Source of the DNA: JBGQDM01 sp041495845 | GTDB taxonomy: Bacteria > Acidobacteriota > Terriglobia > Terriglobales > Acidobacteriaceae | Assembly: GCA_041495845.1 (NCBI GenBank) | Contig: JBGQDM010000089.1 | Span: 1-13,911, forward strand | Direction of reading: 5' to 3' | Length of the DNA: 13,911 nucleotides | In this document: positions 1-6,606 of the stretch, one piece after another | Position numbering within the stretch: position 1 is the first letter of the stretch | Layout: each line of letters begins with the position of its first letter | Notes under the pieces: model-generated | What the model was told of the DNA's origin: nothing | The model's database searches: none | The model's input: the letters and a program-made list of their open reading frames with translations, nothing else | Position numbers and translations under genes: made by a program

Positions 1-183
1 ATTCTTCGCGCCTGGACGCTCAACGGCTTTGATCTGCTCAAGCTCTCCGACAAGCGCGGACCCATCGCGGTGGGCAAGGCGGCCGACATGATTGCGGTCC
101 CCGGCAATCCGCTCGACGATATCCAGTTGCTCAAGAAAGTGAACTTTGTGATGAAGGACGGCAAGGTCATCCGCCGGCCGTAA
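1..183 (+). CDS. Amidohydrolase family protein, C-terminal fragment
   Basis: The window opens inside this gene; 60 codons and a TAA stop are visible. The residues GPIAVGKAADMIAV, then PGNPLDDI and a closing VMKDGKVIRRP, are the usual C-terminal signature of metal-dependent amidohydrolases (imidazolonepropionase/prolidase-like, dihydroorotase superfamily). In that fold the chain returns to the small beta-sandwich domain after the TIM barrel. The catalytic metal ligands lie upstream and out of view, so the substrate cannot be inferred and it is unknown whether the protein is secreted. No terminator-like hairpin follows in the 119 bases before the next gene on the same strand. The family call is secure; the specific function is not. 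Confidence 0.85.
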   Translation: MLRAWTLNGFDLLKLSDKRGPIAVGKAADMIAVPGNPLDDIQLLKKVNFVMKDGKVIRRP

Positions 184-258
184 CCAATGTGCCCCCCGGG
201 TGACGGTAGCGGTAGCCAGATCCATGTGGCGTGGGCGCCCTGGCCCACGTATCCGGCC

Positions 259-264
259 TATAAT
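259..264 (+). promoter_or_regulatory. Possible -10 element upstream of the acyl-ligase/acyltransferase gene
   Basis: An exact TATAAT lies 38 bases before the ATG at 303. No convincing -35 hexamer sits 16-18 bases upstream; the region there is GC-rich. If real, it would give a leader of roughly 30 nt without a Shine-Dalgarno sequence. The hexamer is rare in sequence of this base composition, but this is a single-motif call. Confidence 0.3.
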
Positions 265-302
265 GCAGACCGCGCGCCGATACTGCGTTCTCGCCACACC
301 CC

Positions 303-2822
303 ATGCAGCGCCACTCCCTTCTCGAATACTTCCCTAACTTCGGACGCGACGAAATCGCATACGTAAACCGGCACAGTTATCGCCCGGTGCGCTGGACGTA
401 CCGTCAAATTGCCGGACTCGCTTCCCAGTTTGCCCGCGACTTGCACGCTCGCCAGATCAAGAAAGGCGATCGCGTCGTCCTCTGGGGAGAAAACTGCGCG
501 GAATGGGTGGCCGCATTTTGGGGCTGCGCACTGTGCGGCGCCATCGTCGTTCCCATGGACGACGTTGCCACCGCCGATTTCGCACTGCGCGTTTCTCAGC
601 AGGTCGAAGCCAAGCTGCTGGTCTGCTCACGCGAACACTCGGTGCACGCCGGCTCGCTGCCCACGCTGATTCTCGAAGACCTGCCGGAGCAGCTGGCCAG
701 CAAATCGCACGCCGCGTACCCCGCCCAGAACCTGCAGCCCGACGACACCCTGGAGATCGTTTTCACTTCCGGCACCACTGCCGAACCTAAAGGCGTGGTC
801 ATCACCCACGGCAACGTGTTGGCGAACCTCGAGCCGCTGGAAACGGAAATCGCGAAGTATCTGAAATATGAGCGCTTCGTGCATCCCATCCGCTTTCTGA
901 ATCTCCTGCCGCTGAGCCACGTCTTCGGACAGTTTCTCGGCATCTTCCTGCCGCCGTTATTGGCCAGCACCGTGATTTTTCAGGACGAACTCAGCCCCTC
1001 GGCCATCCTTCGCAGCGTCAAACGTGAGGGCGTCTCCGTGCTGGTGGCGGTGCCGCGAATGCTGCAGTCGTTAAAAGAGAAAATCGAGCGCGACTTAGAA
1101 GAAGACGGGCACCTCGCCCTCTTTCGTGAGCGCTTCCGCCGCGCAGAAGGCAAACACTTCCTGCGCCGCTGGTGGATCTTCCGGCGCGTCCACCGCCAGG
1201 TCGGCTGGAAATTCTGGGCCTTCATTTGCGGCGGCGCCGCGCTTGATCGCGCCACCGAAGAATTCTGGGGACGCCTCGGCTTTGCCGTCGTCCAGGGTTA
1301 CGGCCTTACCGAAACCACATCACTCATCAGCGTGAATCATCCTTTCAAGCTGGGCAAAGGCTCCGTCGGCAAGGTGCTCGCCGGACGCGAGATGAAGCTG
1401 GGCGAGAACGGAGAAATCCTGGTGCGCGGCGGCGGGGTCGCAACCGGCTACTGGAGCGGTGGCAAGCTTAAGCCGGTGGCCGGCGAGGGAGGCTGGTACC
1501 GCACCGGCGATGTCGGCGAGCTAGACGCCGACGGCCATCTTTATTTCAAAGGTCGCCAGAAAGATGTGATCGTCACGCCCGCCGGGATGAATGTGTATCC
1601 CGCCGACCTCGAAGCTGCGTTGCGGCGCCAGCCTGAGGTGCGCGACTGCGTGGTCATCGGACTCGATCGCGGCGGAAATGCCGAGCCCTGCGCCGTGTTG
1701 ATTCTGCGGGAGCGCTCGCTTGATCCCGCCCCGGTGGTCCATCGCGCCAACGAATCATTGGCCGAATATCAGCGCATGCGCGCCTGGTTTGTCTGGCCCG
1801 ACGATGATTTTCCCCGCACCTCGACGCAAAAACCAAAGACCGCGGAAATGAAACAATTGGTGGAAACAAGTCTCGGCCAGGCCGCCGCCGCGCCCACCGC
1901 AACCAGTTCTTTGTCACAAATGGTCGCGCGCATCACCGGCCGCACCCTGACGAGTCTTCCCGCCGACGCCAACCTCGACACCGACCTCAACCTCACTTCG
2001 CTCGAGCGCGTGGAACTGATGAGCGCACTCGAAGAGCGCTACCAGCTCGATCTGAGCGAAGCCAGCTTTACCGCAGCCCATACCGTCGGCGACCTGGAGC
2101 GCATGTTGCATGGCGAAGCGGCGCCGCGCGTCGCGTATCACTATCCGCGCTGGGCGCTGCGCTGGCCGGTCACCTGGCTGCGTTGGCTGGCGCATTACCT
2201 GCTGCTGCGTCCCGCAGTATTTCTTTTGGGTTGGCCGAAAATTGCCGGCCGTGAAAATCTGCGTGGCCTCCGCGGACCAGTGCTCGTTGTCTGCAATCAC
2301 ATTGCGGATGTGGACGTCGGTTTCGTCGCGACGGCACTTCCGGCGCGGTTGCGTCATCACCTCGCTGCCGCCGCTGGAGGTGAAGCCATGGAAGCGTTGC
2401 GCACCCCGCCACCCACTCGCGGGTTTTTTGGCGGGATCGCCGACCGCGCCAAGTGGACGCTGGGCGCGGCATTGCTGAACATCTTCCCTTTGCCGCGCCA
2501 GGCGGGCTTCCGCCAGAGTTTCGCGTATGCGGGCGAGGCCGTAGATCGCGGCTACAGCGTCCTGGTCTTTCCGGAAGGCAGACACACGCCCACCGGCGAG
2601 CTGCTTCCATTTCGCGCCGGCGTCGGCATCCTGGCCAATAGCCTGCACGTGCCGATTGTGCCCATGCGCATTCATGGACTGTTTGAACTCAAGCAGGCAG
2701 GCAAGAAATTCGCTCCGCCCCACAAAATCACGGTGAGCATCGGCGCGCCGGTCTCCTTCCCGCGCGACAACGACCCGGGATGGATCGCACAGGAACTGCA
2801 AAAAAGAATTGGTGAGTTGTAA
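303..2822 (+). CDS. Three-domain AMP-forming acyl ligase - acyl carrier - PlsC acyltransferase fusion
   Basis: An 839-residue protein predicted to activate a fatty acid and transfer it to a lysophospholipid or glycerophosphate-type acceptor at the inner membrane. Domain 1 (about 1-525) is an ANL-superfamily adenylating enzyme: phosphate-loop TSGTTAEPKG (155-164), YGLTET (333-338), YRTGD (399-403) and RQKD (418-421). Its C-terminal catalytic-lysine region reads TSTQKPKTAEMKQ, a divergent form. Domain 2 (about 540-608) resembles a phosphopantetheine carrier, with LNLTSLERVEL placing the attachment serine at 566; the usual Asp before that Ser is Thr. Domain 3 (about 625-839) is PlsC-like, with a hydrophobic lead-in, the HX4D motif NHIADVDV (His666, Asp671) and FPEGR (756-760). 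E. coli Aas has the opposite order (acyltransferase first) and lacks an internal carrier domain. The ATG has no Shine-Dalgarno sequence. Acyl chain and acceptor are unknown. Confidence 0.9.
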   Translation: MQRHSLLEYFPNFGRDEIAYVNRHSYRPVRWTYRQIAGLASQFARDLHARQIKKGDRVVLWGENCAEWVAAFWGCALCGAIVVPMDDVATADFALRVSQQVEAKLLVCSREHSVHAGSLPTLILEDLPEQLASKSHAAYPAQNLQPDDTLEIVFTSGTTAEPKGVVITHGNVLANLEPLETEIAKYLKYERFVHPIRFLNLLPLSHVFGQFLGIFLPPLLASTVIFQDELSPSAILRSVKREGVSVLVAVPRMLQSLKEKIERDLEEDGHLALFRERFRRAEGKHFLRRWWIFRRVHRQVGWKFWAFICGGAALDRATEEFWGRLGFAVVQGYGLTETTSLISVNHPFKLGKGSVGKVLAGREMKLGENGEILVRGGGVATGYWSGGKLKPVAGEGGWYRTGDVGELDADGHLYFKGRQKDVIVTPAGMNVYPADLEAALRRQPEVRDCVVIGLDRGGNAEPCAVLILRERSLDPAPVVHRANESLAEYQRMRAWFVWPDDDFPRTSTQKPKTAEMKQLVETSLGQAAAAPTATSSLSQMVARITGRTLTSLPADANLDTDLNLTSLERVELMSALEERYQLDLSEASFTAAHTVGDLERMLHGEAAPRVAYHYPRWALRWPVTWLRWLAHYLLLRPAVFLLGWPKIAGRENLRGLRGPVLVVCNHIADVDVGFVATALPARLRHHLAAAAGGEAMEALRTPPPTRGFFGGIADRAKWTLGAALLNIFPLPRQAGFRQSFAYAGEAVDRGYSVLVFPEGRHTPTGELLPFRAGVGILANSLHVPIVPMRIHGLFELKQAGKKFAPPHKITVSIGAPVSFPRDNDPGWIAQELQKRIGEL

Positions 2823-2850
2823 CTTGAGGCGCGTTGCAGGCGGGAGCACA

Positions 2851-2919
2851 GCGGGAACCCGCAGCCGAAATCCTGAGCACAGCGAAGGTGCTCGCCCGTG
2901 GGACGCAGCTACGCTGCGT
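2851..2919. repeat. Cluster of three stem-loops in a convergent intergenic gap (probable dispersed repeat)
   Basis: Three perfect inverted repeats sit in a row between the convergent genes ending at 2822 and 3004: GCGGG-aa-CCCGC (2851-2862), GAGCAC-7 nt-GTGCTC (2875-2893) and ACGCAGC-tac-GCTGCGT (2903-2919). The core with CCTGAGCACAGCGAAGG resembles dispersed intergenic repeats that I associate with environmental high-GC genomes, often mis-called as short ORFs. None has a T-tract, so a bidirectional terminator role is only possible. It could act as a transcript-end stabiliser or a REP-like element. Confidence 0.5.
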
Positions 2920-3003
2920 GGTCCTACCACTTCACCGTTTTCTCGGCGTCCGCCGGCGCAAGAGCGAACCGAGACTCAAGAACGTACCTTCAGGAAATCG
3001 AAC

Positions 3004-3573
3004 TCAGCGCCCGCTTTCCGGCTCAATGCTGTCCCCGGTCTGATGCTCAGAAATCTGGAAGCGAAGGAAGTCGTGAATCGCGGCCACGGCCACCGGGTCG
3101 TCTGACTCGATCCGCACGCGTCCGCCCGACGCCAGCTCTTCATACTGGTAGCGGATTTTCGACTTCATCAGTTTCATGGTCGTGGCTCCCGGCGGAACAC
3201 CTTCGTGAATGAACATGGGCGTGGAGAAGTCGCCGTTGGCGAACAGGACGGCGATGTGCGCCAGGTGGGTGCGGATGGCTTCCGTGCTGGCTTTGTCTTT
3301 GGGATCGTTGGCGGTCGCCTCGATGGCGCCGCCATTCGCGGCCAGACGGAAGTGATGTGTGGTCGTCGCGTGGGAGAAGCCCATAGCCTCATCGCCGTGT
3401 TTCTCGACCATGGCATGGTGAGAGCCCTCCGCGCTGTGCTGCTGATGCATCGGGCAATTCTGCATGCCATCGTCTTTCTTTGGGTCTTGCTTCGTGTCTT
3501 GCGCGCTGGCAGAGACTCCGATCCAGGACCCGAGCACGATGGTCAAAAACGCAATCTGTAAGTTCTTTGTCAT
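3004..3573 (-). CDS. Secreted His/Met-rich protein of unknown function in a MerR-regulated operon
   Basis: 189 residues. A signal peptide (about 1-24, hydrophobic core LQIAFLTIVLGSWIGV, cleavage near SASA-Q) predicts export to the periplasm. The mature N-terminus is a metal-ligand-rich segment with Cys40, Met42, His43, His46, His52, His53, His59 and His68. A compact domain follows, with a TTHHF motif (71-75), a GDFSTPMFIH stretch (114-123), a PPGA turn and the ending AIHDFLRFQI..EHQTGD. I recognise this as a recurring conserved hypothetical family but know no biochemical role. The start overlaps the upstream merR stop by 4 nt (ATGA) and has a strong AAGGAG site, so the two are translationally coupled. 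A role in binding or sensing a metal is inferred from the operator and the His/Met content, not shown. Confidence 0.8.
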   Translation of the reverse strand: MTKNLQIAFLTIVLGSWIGVSASAQDTKQDPKKDDGMQNCPMHQQHSAEGSHHAMVEKHGDEAMGFSHATTTHHFRLAANGGAIEATANDPKDKASTEAIRTHLAHIAVLFANGDFSTPMFIHEGVPPGATTMKLMKSKIRYQYEELASGGRVRIESDDPVAVAAIHDFLRFQISEHQTGDSIEPESGR

Positions 3574-4043
3574 TTTGTTCTCCTTTTGAAGTGATCGGCG
3601 GACTGGCCGCGAGGCGCTGGTTTGCCGGCCAAAGAGTGCAAGAGCATTGCCGGCTTACCCGGGCCGGTGCGTCGGAGTTGCGCCCGCCACTCGCGCACAG
3701 TTTGCCGCATGTAGCGCTGGGTACGGCGGAGCTCCTGAATTTGCTGTGCCAGCGACTGCAGCTTTTCCTCGGTGAGTTGCAACACGCGCTGGCAAGGGAT
3801 GCCGCCTTTGTCGCGCACGCGCAGGATGTCCGAGAGCTCCGCCAGTGTGAAGCCGAGTTGCAGCGCCCGCCGCACCAGCCGGACGCGCTCGACTGCGTCC
3901 CGCCCATAGATGCGATATCCGGAGGGCGTGCGTGGTGGTTTGGGAAGGATCCCCATCCGCTCGTAGTGGCGGACGGTGTCCGAGCTTACGCCCGCCAGCT
4001 GCGCGAGCTCTCCCGAGCGGAGGGATGTGCCGGTAGCACTCAT
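3570..4043 (-). CDS. MerR-family transcriptional regulator, probably metal-responsive
   Basis: 157 residues. The N-terminal winged helix-turn-helix is typical (SGELAQLAGVSSDTVRHYER at 10-29, then GILPKPPRTPSGYRIYGRDA). A long dimerisation helix follows (about 87-121) after PCQRV. Cys84 aligns with the start-of-helix metal cysteine of MerR/ZntR/CueR, and it is the only cysteine. The C-terminal loop that normally supplies two more ligands reads RTGPGKPAMLLHSL. The start is well fixed: an in-frame TGA lies 6 nt upstream and the next Met is residue 30. The promoter places transcription initiation at or 1-2 nt before this ATG, so the mRNA is probably leaderless. The gene should autoregulate through the palindrome at 4059-4080 and co-express the secreted protein at 3004-3573. 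The effector is not deducible. Confidence 0.9.
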   Translation of the reverse strand: MSATGTSLRSGELAQLAGVSSDTVRHYERMGILPKPPRTPSGYRIYGRDAVERVRLVRRALQLGFTLAELSDILRVRDKGGIPCQRVLQLTEEKLQSLAQQIQELRRTQRYMRQTVREWRAQLRRTGPGKPAMLLHSLAGKPAPRGQSADHFKRRTK

Positions 4044-4051
4044 TCCCGCTC

Positions 4052-4083
4052 AGTATGAACCCTGGAACCGGTTCCAGGGTCAA
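4052..4083 (-). promoter_or_regulatory. MerR-type promoter/operator with 22-bp perfect palindrome
   Basis: Reading the minus strand, TTGACC (-35, 4083-4078) and CATACT (-10, 4057-4052) are separated by 20 bp, longer than the optimal 17. The spacer is occupied by a perfect 22-bp dyad at 4059-4080, centred on AACCGGTT. This architecture is what MerR-family activators untwist. The 20-bp spacing and dyad placement match the E. coli ZntR-controlled zntA promoter more than the 19-bp mercury or copper types. It drives merR (4043) and the coupled secreted protein. It has the opposite of a normal 5' leader, since the -10 ends 8 nt before the ATG. Confidence 0.88.
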
Positions 4084-4126
4084 GGAGTTTCTTGCGGATG
4101 GGGCGCGGGCACGCTCTGGTCGAAGC

Positions 4127-5056
4127 TTATGACTTCATTGTGATCGTGGTGCGGACCGCCCACTCGCTCATGGGGTTCATTCTGCCGCAGTCCAGACATC
4201 CCGTCGCGGGGAACTGATTGCCGCAGTGGGGGCAGACGCCCTGGGTCGCGAAGGTGTCGAAGGCGTTGTTGCACTGTTCGCACTTCCAGAAATTTCCCAG
4301 GGGCGGCGCGCTCTGACACCACGGGCAGGCAAATCCCTGGCGGCGCGGCAACCTGGCCAGGCGCGACAACGCGCGCGCATGCTGCAGTCCGCCCCAGCAG
4401 TTCATCAGAATGAAAACCGAGATAATGCCAAACCACGCCGATCGCATGAACACAGCGACGGCGACTAATCCCACCACGCCGATGAAGCCGATGATGGTGG
4501 CCACCATCAAACTGCGCGCGCGGCCCAGCACAAACCACAGCACCGAGCGCAGAATCTGGCCGCCGTCCAGCGGATAGATGGGCAGCATATTGAAAATCAG
4601 CAAGACCACGTTGATCCACGCGACCGAATGCAGCAGCGCGTGCGCGTTGGGCGCTACTTCCCACCAGCCGGCCGACCGAGCCACGAAGCCGACGATCAGG
4701 AAGACAGGGATGAGCGCCACATTCACCAGCGGTCCCGCCGCGATGCTCCACAGCGTGGCGCCCGGCCGCGGCGGCGGATCCACATAGGCCACTCCACCGA
4801 GCGGCCAGAGCACAATCTGATTGGCCACTCCTCCCACCTGCCGGCAGGCCAGTGCATGGCCATACTCATGCAGCATCACGATGAGGAATAGCGACAGATA
4901 CTCCAGCACATTCCAGGTGAGGGAGGAGTACGCTCCCGACCGATTGCGGATTACAAACAGCGCCGCCAGAAACCAGGACCAGTGCAGAAACAAGTCAACC
5001 CCGGCAAAACGGAACAGGCGGATCGAACCTTGGCGCGAGCTTGGCATTGGCGACAT
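4127..5056 (-). CDS. Site-2 protease family (M50) membrane metalloprotease with C-terminal zinc-ribbon tail
   Basis: 309 residues, predicted to cleave substrates within or near the membrane. Hydrophobic segments lie at about 23-37, 52-68, 104-124, 143-160, 183-204 and 207-220. The zinc motif HEYGH (63-67) is in the second, and the partner motif NMLPIYPLDGG (156-166, Asp164) supplies the third ligand, as in SpoIVFB/Rip-type proteases without a PDZ domain. After the last membrane segment comes a soluble tail of about 85 residues with four CxxC pairs (244/247, 259/262, 275/278, 287/290), enough for two zinc ribbons, probably cytosolic and for substrate or complex recognition. The start is uncertain: ATG 5056 has no Shine-Dalgarno site, and a promoter-like pair (5056-5083) would favour the ATG at 5047. 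The gene is separate from the merR operon, which has its own promoter. The substrate is unknown. Confidence 0.9.
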   Translation of the reverse strand: MSPMPSSRQGSIRLFRFAGVDLFLHWSWFLAALFVIRNRSGAYSSLTWNVLEYLSLFLIVMLHEYGHALACRQVGGVANQIVLWPLGGVAYVDPPPRPGATLWSIAAGPLVNVALIPVFLIVGFVARSAGWWEVAPNAHALLHSVAWINVVLLIFNMLPIYPLDGGQILRSVLWFVLGRARSLMVATIIGFIGVVGLVAVAVFMRSAWFGIISVFILMNCWGGLQHARALSRLARLPRRQGFACPWCQSAPPLGNFWKCEQCNNAFDTFATQGVCPHCGNQFPATGCLDCGRMNPMSEWAVRTTITMKS

Positions 5057-5083
5057 TTATAGCACGGCGTTACGGTGCAACAA
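5056..5083 (-). promoter_or_regulatory. Candidate promoter of the M50 protease gene, possibly leaderless
   Basis: On the minus strand TTGTTG (5083-5078) and TATAAA (5061-5056) are 16 bp apart. Initiation 7-8 nt after the -10 would fall at 5049-5047, on the second in-frame ATG (5047-5045). The -10 overlaps the first ATG, so only the second would be transcribed. The -35 is weak (3 of 6 consensus positions). Confidence 0.4.
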
Positions 5084-5181
5084 ATCTGCCGGCAGGTTCG
5101 GCAAGCGGGCTGGGAGTTGGGCGCTCGGCCCACGTAAGGGTGGAAAGATCATTGGGGCAGCCCTGGAGAAATCAAAAAGTT

Positions 5182-5268
5182 TGGTGCCGAAGAAGGGACT
5201 CGAACCCCCACACCCTTGCGGGTACATGGACCTGAACCATGCGCGTCTGCCAATTCCGCCACTTCGGC
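5182..5268 (-). tRNA. tRNA-Leu (anticodon CAG)
   Basis: Read on the minus strand, the acceptor stem GCCGAAG pairs with CTTCGGC, followed by discriminator A and an encoded CCA. The D-arm has the GGCGGAATTGGCAGACGC pattern of class II tRNA-Leu. The anticodon stem-loop is CATGG-TTCAGGT-CCATG, giving CAG (plus-strand 5232-5234). A long variable arm (ACCC-GCAA-GGGT) and a T-loop TTCGAGT follow. The total of 87 nt with CCA fits a type II tRNA. It stands alone, without other tRNAs nearby. Confidence 0.96.
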
Positions 5269-5330
5269 AATCGGAACCGGAACTGCGGCCGCGGGCGCGA
5301 CCTCAATCTGTACTTCGTTCCGAATTTTTA

Positions 5331-5358
5331 ATTGTAGCAGGGGCCGTGCGCCGGGCAA
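5331..5358 (-). promoter_or_regulatory. Candidate promoter of tRNA-Leu
   Basis: On the minus strand TTGCCC (5358-5353) and TACAAT (5336-5331) are 16 bp apart, between the osmC stop (5366) and the tRNA. Initiation near 5324 would give a 5' leader of about 55 nt, to be removed by RNase P. The -10 matches 5 of 6 consensus positions and the -35 is moderate. Confidence 0.4.
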
Positions 5359-5365
5359 AACGGAC

Positions 5366-5791
5366 TTACTTCTCCAGCTTCGCGTTCATGGTGATCTTGG
5401 CGTTCAACACTTTCGAAACCGGGCAGCCCTTTTTGGCATTTTCCGCCGCGGTGTTGAAGGCAGCTTCGTCGGCTTTGGGAACCAGAGCGCTCACTTCCAG
5501 GTGCACGGCGGTGATGGTCCAGCCGGCCTCAAGTTTTTCCATGGTGAGGGTGGCGGCAGTCTGAATACTCTCCGGGGTCAGATTGGCGGCGCTGAGTTGT
5601 GCGGAGAGCGCCATGGAAAAACAGGCAGCGTGCGCGGCGGCAATCAACTCTTCCGGATTGGTCCCGGGCGTGGACTCAAAACGGGTGGTGAAGGAATAGG
5701 GCGTATTGGAAAGCACGCCGCTGGCCGCGGAGACCGTGCCTTTGCCATCTTTGAGGCCACCCTTCCATACTGCGCTGGCTCTGCGTTCCAT
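5366..5791 (-). CDS. OsmC family peroxiredoxin
   Basis: 141 residues, the normal length for OsmC, a cytosolic dimeric thiol peroxidase acting on organic hydroperoxides. It opens ERRASAVWKGGLKDGKG, contains TPGTNPEELIAAAHAACFSMAL (given here as positions 41-62), and has the two reactive cysteines at 57 (AAC-F) and 123 (KGCPVSKVL). The conserved Arg37 and the acidic pair Glu47/Glu48 are also present, so the active site looks intact. The second motif, CPVSKVL, separates OsmC from YhfA-type relatives. ATG 5791 is preceded by a good CAGGAG site 7 nt upstream. The next gene upstream on this strand ends 309 bases away, so it is probably its own transcription unit. No operator is evident. Peroxide detoxification is the family role. 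Confidence 0.95.
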   Translation of the reverse strand: MERRASAVWKGGLKDGKGTVSAASGVLSNTPYSFTTRFESTPGTNPEELIAAAHAACFSMALSAQLSAANLTPESIQTAATLTMEKLEAGWTITAVHLEVSALVPKADEAAFNTAAENAKKGCPVSKVLNAKITMNAKLEK

Positions 5792-6100
5792 GATCGTCTC
5801 CTGAGCACCGGAATCTAGAATTTCAATTGTAACGGCAAATTGAGTTGCGTGGAGAGCCGCAGAGTTCGCAGAGGAAAAGAGGAAACCCGGTGACGTCCCA
5901 GACCGGTGACTCCCTGGTCAGTAGAAATCCGCGCAACTCAGATAAAAGCCGCAGAGGGCGCAACTGAGCTTGCAGCGGCTCTCGCGCAGAGGACGAGGAG
6001 CAAGTGGGACAGATGCGAATGGGGTCAACGGCGGGCTGCTGGGCATTCCCGTGCGGCTGCGGTTGAGATATTTGCGCCCCACCGGCGCAAGAGATAACGC
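5792..6100. other. Non-coding gap with long-range inverted repeats
   Basis: No credible gene is present in these 309 bases. Two perfect 9-bp complementary pairs are visible: TGAGTTGCG (5841-5849) with CGCAACTCA (5932-5940), and GAGAGCCGC (5852-5860) with GCGGCTCTC (5975-5983). They interleave, so both could form together only as a pseudoknot, or else as alternatives. AGCCGCAGAG occurs twice directly (5855-5864, 5947-5956). The GCAGAG-rich text resembles dispersed intergenic repeats. It may be a folded RNA leader upstream of osmC or a decayed repeat. Confidence 0.4.
6072..6090 (-). terminator. Candidate terminator downstream of the SnoaL-like gene
   Basis: A perfect 7-bp stem TTGCGCC/GGCGCAA with a 5-nt loop lies 10 bases past the stop at 6101. 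On the minus strand the following bases are ATATCTCAACC, only mildly T-rich, so intrinsic termination would be weak. Confidence 0.35.
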
Positions 6101-6547
6101 TCATGCCGCGACCTGTCCCGCGCTGGTGGGCAGATTGCTGCTCCAACTGGTGGCCAGCAAGCGCCACGCGCCCAGGCGGCGCCAGGTCGCCAAAAATTTT
6201 CCGCGGTCGGTGCGGTGGCTGCCATCAGCACAGCGGACGGTGACCGTGTAGCGGCCGATCTCGACGACCACATCACCGGAATTCTCCACTCGCAAGGTCT
6301 CCAAACGGAGATCCTGATAGCCGGCGTCGGCAAATTCGACCAGCTTGCGCTCTACAGATTTCTGGCCCTGAACGATTTCGTGGTGCGGCGGCATGAGGGT
6401 GCCATCGGCGGAAAATAACGCCGCCGCTTGATCATAGTTGCCGGTGTTGAACGCCAGGGAGAAGTCCTGGGTCAGGTTGCGGATTGCCATTTCCACGTCG
6501 AGGAGCGGCGCGGGATAAGCGTTGGCAAAGAATCGTGATGCAGTCAC
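6101..6547 (-). CDS. SnoaL-like / DUF4440-type NTF2-fold protein
   Basis: 148 residues from a GTG start at 6547. That start is chosen because AAGGAG sits exactly 7 nt upstream; the frame is open further 5' but shows no such signal and its translation is not protein-like. From about residue 19 the sequence follows the cone-shaped NTF2 pattern: a first helix with AIRNLTQDFSLAFNTGNYD, AAALFSADGTLMPPH (the usual ADG loop), an amphipathic helix GQKSVERKLVEFADAG, then strands VVVEIGRYTVTV and a closing TWRRLGAWRLLATSWSSN. Such proteins are ketosteroid-isomerase-like enzymes or small-molecule binders with very diverse functions. No signal peptide is clear. The catalytic pattern does not identify a substrate, so a functional call is not possible. 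It appears monocistronic. Confidence 0.82.
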   Translation of the reverse strand: MTASRFFANAYPAPLLDVEMAIRNLTQDFSLAFNTGNYDQAAALFSADGTLMPPHHEIVQGQKSVERKLVEFADAGYQDLRLETLRVENSGDVVVEIGRYTVTVRCADGSHRTDRGKFLATWRRLGAWRLLATSWSSNLPTSAGQVAA

Positions 6548-6578
6548 AGCAGTTCTCCTTCTGGGGGGAAGGCACGTT

Positions 6579-6606
6579 AGGCCCGCTCGCCCCGAGTGGC
6601 GGGCCT
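6579..6606 (-). other. Stem-loop in the 5' leader of the SnoaL-like gene
   Basis: AGGCCCGC (6579-6586) and GCGGGCCT (6599-6606) form a perfect 8-bp GC-rich stem with a 12-nt loop, about 32 nt upstream of the GTG start and 20 nt before its Shine-Dalgarno site. On the plus strand it is followed by TTCT, but no plus gene ends here. It may stabilise or regulate the leader; it matches no riboswitch that I recognise. Confidence 0.4.

Noticed and set aside
1914..2930. Long minus-strand open frame opposite the acyltransferase half of the fusion gene
   Set aside because: It mirrors a gene with clear PlsC motifs, has a Gln/Arg-rich, non-domain-like translation and no ribosome site; it is a GC-driven shadow.
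3480..4058. 192-codon plus-strand open frame opposite merR
   Set aside because: Antisense to a gene with an unmistakable MerR domain and matching operator; no domain-like features of its own.
5823..6167. 114-codon minus-strand open frame in the osmC upstream gap
   Set aside because: It overlaps the end of the SnoaL-like gene in another frame, and its translation is Gln/Arg/Ser-rich and made from repeat sequence.
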